DNA of 64,000 nucleotides from Segatella hominis (lineage in GTDB: Bacteria > Bacteroidota > Bacteroidia > Bacteroidales > Bacteroidaceae): the NCBI RefSeq assembly GCF_004535825.1, contig NZ_SGVY01000012.1, positions 21,614 to 85,613 of the forward strand, in the 5' to 3' direction. The notes under the pieces were generated by a model. It did not search any database. It saw only the letters and a program-made list of their open reading frames with translations, and was not told the origin of the DNA. The position numbers and the translations under genes were made by a program. Positions within the stretch are counted from its first letter, which is position 1. The number at the start of each line of letters is the position of its first letter. Below, piece by piece: positions 1-9,700 of the stretch.

Positions 1-133
1 TGAGAATGAAAGCAGCACCTCCATTCTGTCCAGTCATATAGGGAAAACGCCAGACATTTCCCAAACCTACTGCAGAACCAGCAGTAGCCAGAATGACTCC
101 CAGCTTGGAGCCAAAACTTCCTCTATTTTCCAT
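1..133 (-). CDS. Sodium:neurotransmitter symporter family transporter (N-terminal fragment)
   Basis: The minus strand opens with ATG at 133 and reads [20 protein letters not shown], then [12 protein letters not shown] and TGQNGGAAF, running off the window edge. This is the first transmembrane segment and sodium-site signature of the SNF (NSS) family. It is nearly the same as the N-terminus of the adjacent gene at 195-1568. It lies 61 bp downstream of that gene on the same strand, so the two form a tandem pair. Only 44 codons are visible. The family is clear, the substrate is not. Confidence 0.85.
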   Translation of the reverse strand, partial: MENRGSFGSKLGVILATAGSAVGLGNVWRFPYMTGQNGGAAFIL

Positions 134-194
134 TTCGCTAAAATTCTAATGAGTACTCCATATTCATCATGGTAAAGTACTCATGGGTTATTAA

Positions 195-1568
195 TTACAA
201 GATTCCGTCCAGGATTCCCAATTGATTCAGGAACACCAAGAGAATTAGAATAGGACAAACGAACCGCACCAAAAACAGATAAATACCAAAAAGATTTCCC
301 TTTAAGGTTCCCCAATTGGTAAACTCATCCTTCACTAACTTCTTCGGTACATGCCATCCGATGAACAAGCAGGTAAGGAAACCGGCTATAGGCAAGAAGA
401 TCTGTCCTGTAACAAAGTCAAACCAATCAAACAAGGTTTTACCCAAGAAGGTCAATGAATCTGTAGCACCCAAAGAGAGCGAACAGAAAGCACCGATAAT
501 TGCACAGGAAACCGTAACGATAATTGCTCCTTTCTTGCGGTCTATCTTCAGTTCTTCATAGAAGAAAGAAGTATTCACCTCATGCAATGACATCAGCGAA
601 GTAAGTGCAGCCAATGACAAAAGTATATAGAACAACAAGGAAACAAGCCATCCCAGAACAGGAATAGAAGCAAAAGCCTCATTGAATACATTCGGCAAAG
701 TGATGAAAATCAAAGAAGGACCACTATCTGGAGATACACCTACCGAGAACGCTGCAGGGAAAATCATCAGACCGGCAAGAATCGCGACCAGAAAATCGAT
801 GAGCGAGATCTGCAATGCCGATTTGAAGAGATTGGTTTGTCTGCTAAAATAGGATGCGTATGTACAGATACAGCCCATACCTATACTTAAGGAATAGAAT
901 GACTGTCCTAAAGCACCTAAGAAAACGCCTCTATCTACCTTTCCAAAGTCTGGTTTCAAAAGAAACTCAACACCTTTTCCTGCATCTGGCAACAGACAAG
1001 CAGCTGCCACGATGATCAGCAAAAGGATAAACAGGATAGGCATCATGATCTTAGATGCTTTTTCTATACCGCCTCTCACTCCATGAATAATCACGAAATG
1101 ACAAATCAGGAAAATTACCACCGTCCACATGACAGGCCGGATTGGATCTGAAGAGAAATCCTTGAAGTAATTAGCCACAAAAGCTGGATCACCATGCAAT
1201 TCTCCCATGACGCTGGCATAGACATATTGCAAGCACCAACCAGATACAACTGCATAATAACCCGTGATCAGGAATCCAGTAAGCACCTCCAGATATCCGA
1301 TCCATTTCCATGAATTACCATTGGCCACTTTGGTATAAGCACGAGCCGTATTGGATGCTCCATGACGACCGATGATAAATTCGGATATCATACAAGGAAT
1401 ACCCAACAGGAGTACACAACCAATATATACCAAAATAAAGGCGGCACCACCTTCCTGCCCAGCCATGTAAGGGAAACGCCATACATTACCAAGTCCAACA
1501 GCACCACCAGCTGTAGCAAGTATCAAACCAATCTTGCTACCAAAACTTCCTCTACTATTTTCTGTCAT
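195..1568 (-). CDS. Sodium:neurotransmitter symporter (SNF/NSS) family transporter
   Basis: 457-residue inner-membrane transporter expected to couple Na+ entry to uptake of an amino acid or similar small molecule. The N-terminus has the family signature [10 protein letters not shown], followed by about eleven to twelve hydrophobic segments, which fits the length of bacterial NSS proteins (about 440-510 aa). I take the ATG at 1568 (MTENSRGSFGSK). An in-frame ATG ten codons upstream would overlap the -7 promoter element at 1596-1603, and the chosen start matches the start of the downstream paralog. The substrate cannot be read from the sequence. The next gene (1-133) is a tandem paralog. Confidence 0.9.
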   Translation of the reverse strand: MTENSRGSFGSKIGLILATAGGAVGLGNVWRFPYMAGQEGGAAFILVYIGCVLLLGIPCMISEFIIGRHGASNTARAYTKVANGNSWKWIGYLEVLTGFLITGYYAVVSGWCLQYVYASVMGELHGDPAFVANYFKDFSSDPIRPVMWTVVIFLICHFVIIHGVRGGIEKASKIMMPILFILLLIIVAAACLLPDAGKGVEFLLKPDFGKVDRGVFLGALGQSFYSLSIGMGCICTYASYFSRQTNLFKSALQISLIDFLVAILAGLMIFPAAFSVGVSPDSGPSLIFITLPNVFNEAFASIPVLGWLVSLLFYILLSLAALTSLMSLHEVNTSFFYEELKIDRKKGAIIVTVSCAIIGAFCSLSLGATDSLTFLGKTLFDWFDFVTGQIFLPIAGFLTCLFIGWHVPKKLVKDEFTNWGTLKGNLFGIYLFLVRFVCPILILLVFLNQLGILDGIL

Positions 1569-1595
1569 TTGAAATACTTTCTCTTTATACGAGTG

Positions 1596-1603
1596 CAAAA
1601 TTA
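1596..1603 (-). promoter_or_regulatory. -7 promoter element for the symporter pair
   Basis: On the minus strand the bases read TAATTTTG, matching the Bacteroidota -7 consensus TAnnTTTG. It lies 28-35 bp before the ATG at 1568. It supports that ATG over the upstream in-frame one. Confidence 0.6.
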
Positions 1604-1734
1604 TAAAATAATTCGCATTTAAACGTATAAATCGAAAGTAAATATCTCAAATTTGTTCACTTTTTGCAATTTTATGCCTTTTCAGATACTTTTTTATTAC
1701 TTTTATTCCGAAAAAGCGACAGAAACCGTACCCC

Positions 1735-2244
1735 TTAACGATATTCTTCTGGTAGAGTATTGCGCCAAACCACAAAAGGGAAATTCAATAAATGTGAATT
1801 ATAGAAGCGCTTATCACCAGTCACCTCCATTCCGATGAAATCCGGTTTCACGTAGGCTTCGTTTTCATCACTAAGTTCTACCTCAGCCATGACAAGACCT
1901 TGGTTGTCTCCATAGAACTCATCCACTTCAAAAGTATGCTTACCACTCTTCACCAGATAGCGACGTTTATCGATGACACCGCCCTTGCAAAGTTGCAAGA
2001 GATGTTGAGCCTCATCCATGGTGATTTCCTTTTCAAACTCATAACGCGTCATTCCTCCATTTACAGACTTACCTTTGATCGTAAGATAAGCCTTGTCATC
2101 ACGCGTACGTACCCTCACCGTAGCTCCATCAGCAGGAATATAGCCCTGCTGAATATGGCTATTAGAAAAGGCGGCGCTTTTATATGCGTCGCCCTTCTTT
2201 ACGAGGAATTTTCTTTCAATTTCTAATCCACTCATAGTTTCCAT
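1735..2244 (-). CDS. CYTH domain protein (triphosphate tunnel enzyme family)
   Basis: 169 residues. The N-terminus carries the CYTH ExExK signature as EIERKFLV, followed by alternating basic and acidic strands (VRVRTRDDKAYLTIKG, RYEFEKEI, FEVDEFYG, AEVELSDENE) expected to line an eight-stranded tunnel that binds triphosphate with a divalent metal. Bacterial members include inorganic triphosphatases and proteins of unknown substrate. The listed start gives METMSGLEIERK; the ATG three codons in (2235) is equally plausible because family members start just before the signature. It is the last gene of a run with prfB and a 49-codon membrane peptide. The cellular substrate is unknown. Confidence 0.85.
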   Translation of the reverse strand: METMSGLEIERKFLVKKGDAYKSAAFSNSHIQQGYIPADGATVRVRTRDDKAYLTIKGKSVNGGMTRYEFEKEITMDEAQHLLQLCKGGVIDKRRYLVKSGKHTFEVDEFYGDNQGLVMAEVELSDENEAYVKPDFIGMEVTGDKRFYNSHLLNFPFVVWRNTLPEEYR

Positions 2245-2297
2245 ATTAGAAACAGGAAATCACAGATAAAGATAACTTCCCATTTCCGGTTCATAAA

Positions 2298-2447
2298 TTA
2301 TGCGATAGAAGATGCATAAATAGCGAAGATAATAGCCAAAGCTATCAACACGCCAAATATCCACTTGATGACTTTCTCACCTTTCGCAGCCTGCTTCTTC
2401 TCATAAGCAGCATGCTTTGCTCTTCTTAAGTCCTTATTACTACTCAT
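2298..2447 (-). CDS. Small single-TM membrane protein (49 aa)
   Basis: Short minus-strand ORF between prfB and the CYTH gene. It starts MSSNKDLRRAKHAAYEKKQ, a strongly basic cytoplasmic leader, followed by one hydrophobic helix (WIFGVLIALAIIFAIYA) and a stop. It begins 26 bp after the prfB stop and ends about 53 bp before the CYTH start, all on one strand, which suggests co-transcription. Topology is predicted as N-in with a tail-anchor-like C-terminus. I do not recognise a named family. The clean TM plus basic leader and the exact fit between two genes argue that it is real. Confidence 0.65.
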   Translation of the reverse strand: MSSNKDLRRAKHAAYEKKQAAKGEKVIKWIFGVLIALAIIFAIYASSIA

Positions 2448-2473
2448 AGTCTTTTAATATTAGGTTATTATTA

Positions 2474-3595
2474 CTATTCTTCATTCTCGGAAGGGAATTC
2501 CATCAGGTATGCCTTGATAAATCCGTCTATCTTACCATCCATTACACCATCAACATCCGATGTCTGATAATTGGTACGATGGTCTTTCACACGACGGTCA
2601 TCGAAGACATAGCTTCGAATCTGACTTCCCCACTCGATCTTTTTCTTACCAGCCTCTATCTTAGCCTTAGCTTCGAGACGTTTCTTCATGGCACGGTCGT
2701 AGAGTTGACTCTTCAAAAGCAACAATGCCTTGGCACGGTTCTTCGGCTGGTCACGCGTCTCAGTATTTTCGATAAGGATTTCCTCTTCCTCACCCGTATC
2801 AGGATCCGTGTACCAATATCTCAATCGGACACCAGACTCTACCTTGTTGACATTCTGTCCACCCGCTCCACTGGAACGGAATGTATCCCAAGACAACTTG
2901 GCTGGATCTACAAACACTTCGATGGTATCATCTACCAATGGGGTAACGAAGACACTGGCGAAACTGGTCATACGCTTACCCTGAGCATTGAAAGGAGATA
3001 CACGCACCAGACGGTGCACACCATTCTCACTCTTCAAGTAGCCGTATGCAAACTCGCCACCCTCAATCGTCATGGTAACACTCTTGATACCAGCCTCATC
3101 ACCTTCCTGCATGTCGGTAATGGTCACCTTATATCCATGAGCCTCAGCCCAGCGCATATACATACGCATCAACATCGAAGCCCAATCCTGACTCTCCGTA
3201 CCACCGGCACCAGAATTAATCTTGAGTACACAGTCCATAGGGTCCTCCTTCTGGCGAAGCATATTCTTCAATTCCAAATCTTCTATCGCCTTGATAGCCT
3301 TGTCATAGTCAGTATCCACTTCCTCTTCGGTCACCATCTCATCTTTATAGAAGTCGAAAGCAAGTTGCAGTTCGTCAGCATAGAGACGTACTTGCTTATA
3401 GCCATCCAGCCATTTCTGGATGCCTTTTACTTTCTTCATCTGCTCCTGAGCATATTTAGGATCTTCCCAAAAGTCAGGAGCCTGAGTGCGGAGCTGTTCC
3501 TCCTCAAATTCTACTTTTTTCTGGTCTATATTCAGATAACGATGGAGAGCGTCAGCACGATCCATCACATCTTTCAACTGGTCAGCTGTTATCAT
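2474..3595 (-). CDS. prfB: Peptide chain release factor 2
   Basis: 373-residue class I release factor that ends translation at UGA and UAA. The stop-recognition tripeptide SPF is visible in RVSPFNAQGKR, and the catalytic GGQ loop in SGAGGQNVNKVESGVR. Length matches RF2 (about 365-375). The ORF is continuous: around codons 20-24, where many bacteria have the autoregulatory +1 frameshift (CUU UGA C), this gene reads HRYLNIDQKK in frame. It lies 60 bp downstream of the acyl-CoA synthetase gene and upstream of the small membrane peptide. Confidence 0.97.
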   Translation of the reverse strand: MITADQLKDVMDRADALHRYLNIDQKKVEFEEEQLRTQAPDFWEDPKYAQEQMKKVKGIQKWLDGYKQVRLYADELQLAFDFYKDEMVTEEEVDTDYDKAIKAIEDLELKNMLRQKEDPMDCVLKINSGAGGTESQDWASMLMRMYMRWAEAHGYKVTITDMQEGDEAGIKSVTMTIEGGEFAYGYLKSENGVHRLVRVSPFNAQGKRMTSFASVFVTPLVDDTIEVFVDPAKLSWDTFRSSGAGGQNVNKVESGVRLRYWYTDPDTGEEEEILIENTETRDQPKNRAKALLLLKSQLYDRAMKKRLEAKAKIEAGKKKIEWGSQIRSYVFDDRRVKDHRTNYQTSDVDGVMDGKIDGFIKAYLMEFPSENEE

Positions 3596-3655
3596 TTTTA
3601 TTACCTTATCCTTTAAATAACTTCCTGTTTCTTTTTCCGATACTTCACCATGAAG

Positions 3656-5464
3656 TTACTCTTCATACATCTTGTCTATCTCTGCCTTATAGTTTTTATT
3701 GATAACTGGTCGGCGAATCTTCAGCGTATTGGTCAACTCTCCTGCTTCCATAGAGAAATGGTGAGGCAAAAGCGTGATACGTTTGATCTGCTCATAATAA
3801 GCCAAATGCTGCTGAAGGATCTTGACGCGCTCCATCAACATCTTCTGTACCTTCTCGTTGGCACAAAGTTCTTCTCTTCCAGAGAAAGGAATATGATGTT
3901 CACGAGCCCAGTCTTCTACCAATCGGAACTCAGGTACAACCAAGGCAGAAACGAACTTACGCTGGTCTGCAATCACGGCTACCTGATCGATGAATTTATC
4001 CACCAAGAGCAGAGATTCTACCTGTTGAGGAGCAATATACTTACCATTCGAAGTCTTAAAGAGATCCTTGATTCGTTCAGTCAAGTACAACTCTCCGTCC
4101 TTCATATAGCCGGCATCACCTGTATGGAAGAAACCTTCCTCGTCAAACGCATTTGCATTTGTCGTATCACGATGGTAGTAGCCCTTGGTAATAGTAGGAC
4201 CTTTCAACAAGACCTCATTGTCTTCACCTATCTTAATCTGAATATTAGAGATAGGACGACCTACGGAACCAATGGTGAATTTCTTATCCAGATGAACACA
4301 GGAAACCGTAGCAAGACTTTCGGTCAAGCCATAACCTACCACCATTCCGATACCAACAGAAAGGATGAATTCCTCAACTTCAGGACTCACGTAAGCACCA
4401 GCAGTAGGGAAAATATTAGGATTCTCCAAGCCCAACTGCTTGCGCACCATGCTCAAGACTGTCTTATTGACTACCTTATATTCAAGTTCAAGTGTCAAAG
4501 GAGGACGCTTACCATTGGCAAGATATTCCACATTACGCTTGCGGCCAACAGCCAAAGCGTGATTAAACAGTTTCTTTTTGAACGAAGGAGCCTCATCCAT
4601 CTTAGCCTTCACAGCAATATACACTTTCTCCCAGAATCGGGGCACACTACACATACAAGTAGGATGAACCTCTCGCATGCTTTCCTGTATCTCATGAGGG
4701 TAAGTGTTGATAAAAAGTCGTGCACCTTCACTCAAGCAGAGGTAAGACCATGCACGTTCAAAGATATGTGTGAAAGGCAGAAAGTCGATGACACGGTCCT
4801 TCTCGGTGACAGGGACACACTCATCATTTGCCTTCAAGGCAGCATGATACTGTCCGTATGTAAGCATCACTCCCTTGCTATCACCAGTAGTACCACTGGT
4901 ATAGAGGATATCAGCCAAATCATCCATATTTGCCTGCTTATAAAGTTCCTCCACTTCAGTCTGGCGAGGAAGATTCTCACCCAACTTGATAAAATCCTTG
5001 AAATATAAAGCTGCGGGATCATGAGTACTGATACGTACACTGGAATCAAAGATAACGATGCGTTCCAAAGATGGACAAAGCGCAAAAACACGATGAGCCT
5101 TGTCATACTGTTCCTGTTCACCTACGAAGAGGATACGCACTTGGGCATCGTTGACCATATATTGAATTTGTTGCTCACTACTTGTAGCGTAAAAAGGAAT
5201 AGCACAAACTCTCACTCCGTATGCTCCAAAATCAGTATATAGATAATGTACACAGTTCTGTGAGAACACGGCAATCTTGTCCTGAGGCTTCAAGTTCAGG
5301 TTGAGCAATGCGTTGCTAACTTGTTTCACTCTCAGAGAGAACTGATTCCACGAAACAGTTTGCCATTGTTCACCGCCAAACTTCTTAAAAGTAAGCGCTG
5401 GTTTATCACCGTACTTTTTAGCCAAGTCGTGAATCAGTACTGAAAGATGACTATTGATTTGCAT
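3656..5464 (-). CDS. Long-chain fatty acid--CoA ligase (AMP-binding)
   Basis: 602-residue adenylate-forming enzyme activating fatty acids to acyl-CoA. The P-loop-like motif is ILYTSGTTGDSKGVMLTY. Further signatures are GYGLTES, the hinge-region GEGF-type FFHTGDAGYMKDGELYLTERIKD and the C-terminal catalytic lysine region around TSNGKYIAPQQVE. Length and order match the long FadD15-like subgroup common in Bacteroidota. The start at MQINSHLS is preceded by a good promoter (5489-5519). It is the first gene of a minus-strand run that continues into prfB. Confidence 0.93.
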   Translation of the reverse strand: MQINSHLSVLIHDLAKKYGDKPALTFKKFGGEQWQTVSWNQFSLRVKQVSNALLNLNLKPQDKIAVFSQNCVHYLYTDFGAYGVRVCAIPFYATSSEQQIQYMVNDAQVRILFVGEQEQYDKAHRVFALCPSLERIVIFDSSVRISTHDPAALYFKDFIKLGENLPRQTEVEELYKQANMDDLADILYTSGTTGDSKGVMLTYGQYHAALKANDECVPVTEKDRVIDFLPFTHIFERAWSYLCLSEGARLFINTYPHEIQESMREVHPTCMCSVPRFWEKVYIAVKAKMDEAPSFKKKLFNHALAVGRKRNVEYLANGKRPPLTLELEYKVVNKTVLSMVRKQLGLENPNIFPTAGAYVSPEVEEFILSVGIGMVVGYGLTESLATVSCVHLDKKFTIGSVGRPISNIQIKIGEDNEVLLKGPTITKGYYHRDTTNANAFDEEGFFHTGDAGYMKDGELYLTERIKDLFKTSNGKYIAPQQVESLLLVDKFIDQVAVIADQRKFVSALVVPEFRLVEDWAREHHIPFSGREELCANEKVQKMLMERVKILQQHLAYYEQIKRITLLPHHFSMEAGELTNTLKIRRPVINKNYKAEIDKMYEE

Positions 5465-5488
5465 AAGCTTTTGTTATTTATATGGGTG

Positions 5489-5519
5489 CAAAGATACGGC
5501 AAATAGAGGACAAAACAAA
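5489..5519 (-). promoter_or_regulatory. Promoter for the acyl-CoA synthetase gene
   Basis: Minus strand: TTTG at 5519-5516, a 19-bp spacer, then TATCTTTG at 5496-5489, which is the Bacteroidota -33/-7 arrangement. It ends about 25 bp before the ATG at 5464. It is divergent from the promoter of the deacylase gene. Confidence 0.7.
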
Positions 5520-5561
5520 ATAAAAATGGCATTTTTTCCATTTTGTCTGCTCTTTTTTTCG

Positions 5562-5569
5562 TAACTTTG
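5562..5569 (+). promoter_or_regulatory. -7 promoter element for the M20 deacylase gene
   Basis: TAACTTTG followed by C, matching TAnnTTTG. It lies 28 bp before ATG 5597. This excludes the ORF start at 5543, which is upstream of the promoter. Confidence 0.65.
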
Positions 5570-5596
5570 CCACAGAATTCAAAAACGAGGGAGATT

Positions 5597-6661
5597 ATGA
5601 TGACACAAGAACAATTCACCAATGATGCCGTTGAGCTGCTGAAGAAGCTCATCGCCACCCCATCTGTAAGCCGTAATGAAAAGGATGCTGCAGATATCAT
5701 GGAACAGACGATCCGCAGTTATGGTTTTGCACCTCAGAGGGAAGCCAACAATATTTGGGTGATTGACCCGCACTTTGATGAAAGCAAACCTACTTTGCTG
5801 CTCAATGCACATATTGACACGGTAAAACCTGTAGACTCATGGCAGCGCCACCCCTATGCTCCTACCATAGAAGGCGACCTTCTTTATGGTTTGGGCAGCA
5901 ACGACTGCGGAGGCGGACTATGCTCACTACTACAGATATTCAGAATGCTTACAGAGAAGCCACAGAGCTATAACCTTATTTATCTGGCTTCTGCTGAAGA
6001 GGAAGTATCGGGCAAAGATGGTATCAGCCGTGCTCTACCGCTATTGCCTAAGATAGACCTCGCCATCGTTGGTGAGCCAACTGGCATGAATCCAGCTGTA
6101 GCAGAAAAGGGGTTAATGGTCTTAGATGTCATCGCTCATGGCAAGAGCGGTCATGCTGCCCGTAACGAAGGAGTAAACGCTATCTATGAGGCACTGGATG
6201 ATATGCGCTGGATTCGTGATTACAAGTTTGAGAAAGTAAGCGAGTTCTTAGGTCCTACCAAAATGACATTAACGGTAGTGAATGCAGGTACTCAGCACAA
6301 TGTGATTCCAGACAAGTGTACGATGCTGGTAGATATCCGCACCAATGAATTTTATGACAATGAGGAGGTCTATCATTTTATCTGCCAGCACTTGAAGAGC
6401 GAAGTAAAGGCTCACAGTTTCCGTTTGAAATCATCCCGTATTGATCCTGAGCATCCTCTTATTAAGAAATGTATAGCCATGGGGATGAAGCCTTTCGGCA
6501 GTCCTACCCTTAGCGACCAGGCGCTGATGTCGTTCCCATCCTTTAAGTTGGGACCAGGCGAGTCTTCCCGCTCCCATTCCGCAGATGAGTTTATCAGAAT
6601 AAGCGAAATAGCTGATGCTATTGCCAAATACAAAGAGCTCTTAGATGGCGCTGCCATCTAA
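5597..6661 (+). CDS. M20 family metallo-deacylase, probable N-acyl-ornithine/citrulline deacylase
   Basis: 354-residue M20/ArgE-DapE type zinc hydrolase. Visible metal and catalytic signatures are NAHIDTVKP (H and catalytic D), GLGSNDCGGG (bridging D), SAEEEVSGKDG (catalytic E and metal E) and VGEPTG, with a dimerisation domain around GKSGHAARNEG. In Bacteroidota relatives of this short form, the substrate is a succinylated or acetylated citrulline/ornithine in arginine synthesis. That assignment is family knowledge and not proven here. ATG 5597 (MMTQEQF) is chosen because it follows the -7 element. The stop codon lies inside a perfect 15-bp hairpin. Confidence 0.85.
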   Translation: MMTQEQFTNDAVELLKKLIATPSVSRNEKDAADIMEQTIRSYGFAPQREANNIWVIDPHFDESKPTLLLNAHIDTVKPVDSWQRHPYAPTIEGDLLYGLGSNDCGGGLCSLLQIFRMLTEKPQSYNLIYLASAEEEVSGKDGISRALPLLPKIDLAIVGEPTGMNPAVAEKGLMVLDVIAHGKSGHAARNEGVNAIYEALDDMRWIRDYKFEKVSEFLGPTKMTLTVVNAGTQHNVIPDKCTMLVDIRTNEFYDNEEVYHFICQHLKSEVKAHSFRLKSSRIDPEHPLIKKCIAMGMKPFGSPTLSDQALMSFPSFKLGPGESSRSHSADEFIRISEIADAIAKYKELLDGAAI

Positions 6662-6667
6662 GAGCTC
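6635..6667 (+). terminator. Hairpin spanning the stop codon of the deacylase gene
   Basis: Perfect inverted repeat: GAGCTCTTAGATGGC at 6635-6649, loop GCT, and its complement at 6653-6667. The TAA stop is at 6659-6661, inside the 3' arm. An AT-rich tract follows. It lies between two convergent genes and could terminate in either direction, though the T-run is weak. Confidence 0.6.
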
Positions 6668-6715
6668 AATTCTATTCATCTATTATATTATTTATTATAC
6701 CTTATCTATATAACA

Positions 6716-9700
6716 TTACAAGGACTTGCCAATATAAGCGAAAGGAACGGTGATATTGTCGTCATCTTCCTTCTCGTTTGTAGTAGAAGGATCTCTTGAA
6801 TAAGACTGATCGGCATTGTCGCTCATACTTGTGTCGTAAGGCAGACAGTCCATACCACTTGTACCAAAGGTAGCTACTAACATCACACCCAATCCCTTGC
6901 TTGCCACATCGGCAGCTGTAACACCAAGCTTAGCTAAAGGAATCGAGATTTCGTAATGGAAATCGTATTGGGAAGACTTGTGTCCTAAGGTATTGAAATC
7001 TACATAAGTAGATGTACCCTTTGTCATATCACCTACAAGACGGTTCTGTGACTTTCCATAACATTCTTTAACACCCTTTATCGTTTTGCTGAGAATACCC
7101 ATACCATACTTCACAACAACACCTGTCTCTTTATAGGCAACCTCTTCTAAAGCATTTAATCCTGCACTGCTTCCACCATAAATGAATGGACCATTGGTGT
7201 TATTGGTTGAGAATACCACTACCTTGTTGACTGGGCTTTCGCAAGTAATGCCACTATCCCATAGAGTTCCACCTGCTGTAGTCTTACAATGATTGCCTAT
7301 TCTTGTAGAGGCATTATTGGTGTTGATGCCGATAAAGAATGGCATATTGTAATTTTTGAACAGCACACCATTACTGAGTGGAAAATCTGCTTCTGGAGCT
7401 ACCACATCTTGAACGTTGGTCATCTCCCACATCAGATAGAGGTTATTATCGTCATAGCAACCATAAAGTGCATAGAGATCGACAGGATTCTCGTGCATGG
7501 AAGCATCCATATATACACGTGGGTCGTCATTGGCAGCACCCTGTGCTATAATCATACTCTCATCCCAATCGCTGATATCACCATCTACAGTAATGGTTTT
7601 CTTAACACCTGCACCATTTGGATTGGTCTGATACTGAGCATCCAGACTCTGTGGATTAGGGGTAGGTGCTGGAGTTGGTTCAGGCTCTGGAGTTGGAGTT
7701 GGCTCTGGTTCTGGTGCTGGAGTTGGCTCTGGCTCTGGTTTTGGTGTTGGAGTTGGAGTTGACTCTGGGTTTGGGTTTGGAGTTGGTGCCACTACAGCAC
7801 CTTCGTTTACTACCTTTTCAGCAGAAGCATTTGCGCCATTGATAGCAGTACCAGGAGTACCATCGTTGATAAAGAACTTAGCATTGAGGTATGCTGTAGG
7901 AATCATTGCCTTATACCATCCTGTCTTACCATTATGAGAAGCAGAAGCATCGTAAGTCATCTTTACACCTGGCCATGCGGTAGAAGATGTTTTACCATTA
8001 TAGAAGTAGCAATAAACATTCTCCCAGTTGGAAGCGTTATCGAAGTAAACATACTCTGGATCAACGATCTCATCTTCATGTACCTTGGTCACAGTATTGC
8101 TGTATGTTCCGTCAACATAGTAGCCGTGGTTGACAAACTCCACGTCAGCAGTTATCTTATTTCCATTACCATCCAAGAAAATGATTTGAGTAGGAGCACT
8201 TGTCTCGGTGCCATCATAAGTCCACTTGAAGACATTCTTTCCAGAAACGCTCTTACCTACAAGAGGCAACTTTTTATTGATAGCATCATTCCATTTACCA
8301 GCATGCTCAATTACAGGACTAACCTTGTCATTCCATACATATACGGCTGCTGCCGCATTGGATGTCTCTAAGAAACAGGAGATTTCATCAGCCTTGCCCA
8401 ATTCAGGAACGTAAGCCTTCACTTTCTTGTAAGTTACCGAACCACTTTCGGTCTTGCCATCCTTGTCGGTTGCACCCCAAGTGATAGTAACATTCTTACC
8501 ATAGGCAACATCAGCACCTACAGTAAACTGCTTGGCTGCAGTAAAAGTCTGCTTAGCACCATCATTCACCTGAATCCAGGCAGAAACAGCATTCAAAGGA
8601 GTAGCAGTCACAGTGAGAGACTCATCAGAGAAGGCTGTACCATCAGCTGGATTGAAAACAACCTCAGGAGTCAGCACGATAGGACCAGCATTATAGATGA
8701 CAGCAATACCTGACTCGCCAACATGACCAGAGATTGTAGAAGCATTGACGGTGAAAGCACCACCGCCTACCATATCCTTATAAGTACCAGACTTGAGCCA
8801 CTTGCCGTCGCCAGCACCATTGGCTACAGTCACGTCACGGTCAGAACCACTTCCCAATACGATAATAGCGCCACTCTTACGAACCTGAGCACAAACGCCA
8901 TTACCTTTTACATAATAGTTAGGCTCGCCGGCACAAACGTTGTGCATGTGGTTTACCTGAGCTACTTCAGCATCTTTGAAGTGAACACTTCCCTTATCGC
9001 CAAATCTGATATCATTCTTTGCCTTCTGAGCAGGACGGGAGAAATAAAGAGCGGTAGCTCCATTATTACCAGCTACGACTGCATACGCACGGTCGATAAC
9101 ATTCTGGCTCTTATTCTTTGACTCACCACCATCGTTGGCATAAGTATCATGGCTTTCACCCCAATAAACCAACTTTTCTGTCTTTGCCTTTCTCTGATTG
9201 AAATTACCTACAGACTCGTTGATAGAACCACCAGCGAAAGAATTGGCAAAGCCGTTACCATAACCATTATCAGTAATGCTCATGTATGTCTGATACTCTG
9301 GGAAAAGAATATTATCATTACCACCAGTACCATCAAGGATTTCACCATAGTTGTACATGGTCTGATCCACCACATTCTTCATAAAAGAATCGCCTTCAGA
9401 AGGCAAACCGATGTGCTTGATAGCATCCCAACGGATACCATCCACGCCACAGGCTTTCAAGTCCTGGATGTACTGACTGATGATGGCTTGCACAGTAGGA
9501 TTGTTGGTATCGAGGTCCCACATTCCAATCATACCAAATGTAACCTGATGGCGGTCATTCCAGTTACCCACACCAAATCGTTCATGATAGAGACTCTCAT
9601 CCTTCAATCGTGCAGCCACGTTAGGATGGTCGGTATGGTTGGCAACAACATCCACAATCACCTTAACCCCATACTCATGAGCCTTAGCACAGAGAGCCTT

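Noticed and set aside
2579-3616. 345-codon plus ORF opposite prfB
   Set aside because: Antisense to all RF2 motifs; no domain of its own.
3650-5008. 452-codon plus-strand ORF
   Set aside because: It lies entirely antisense to the acyl-CoA synthetase and shows no family motif; only the minus frame carries the AMP-binding signatures.
7655-7785. Possible CRISPR-like or satellite repeat
   Set aside because: Units are 6-12 bp, unspaced, and encode a Pro-rich linker in frame within the amylase.
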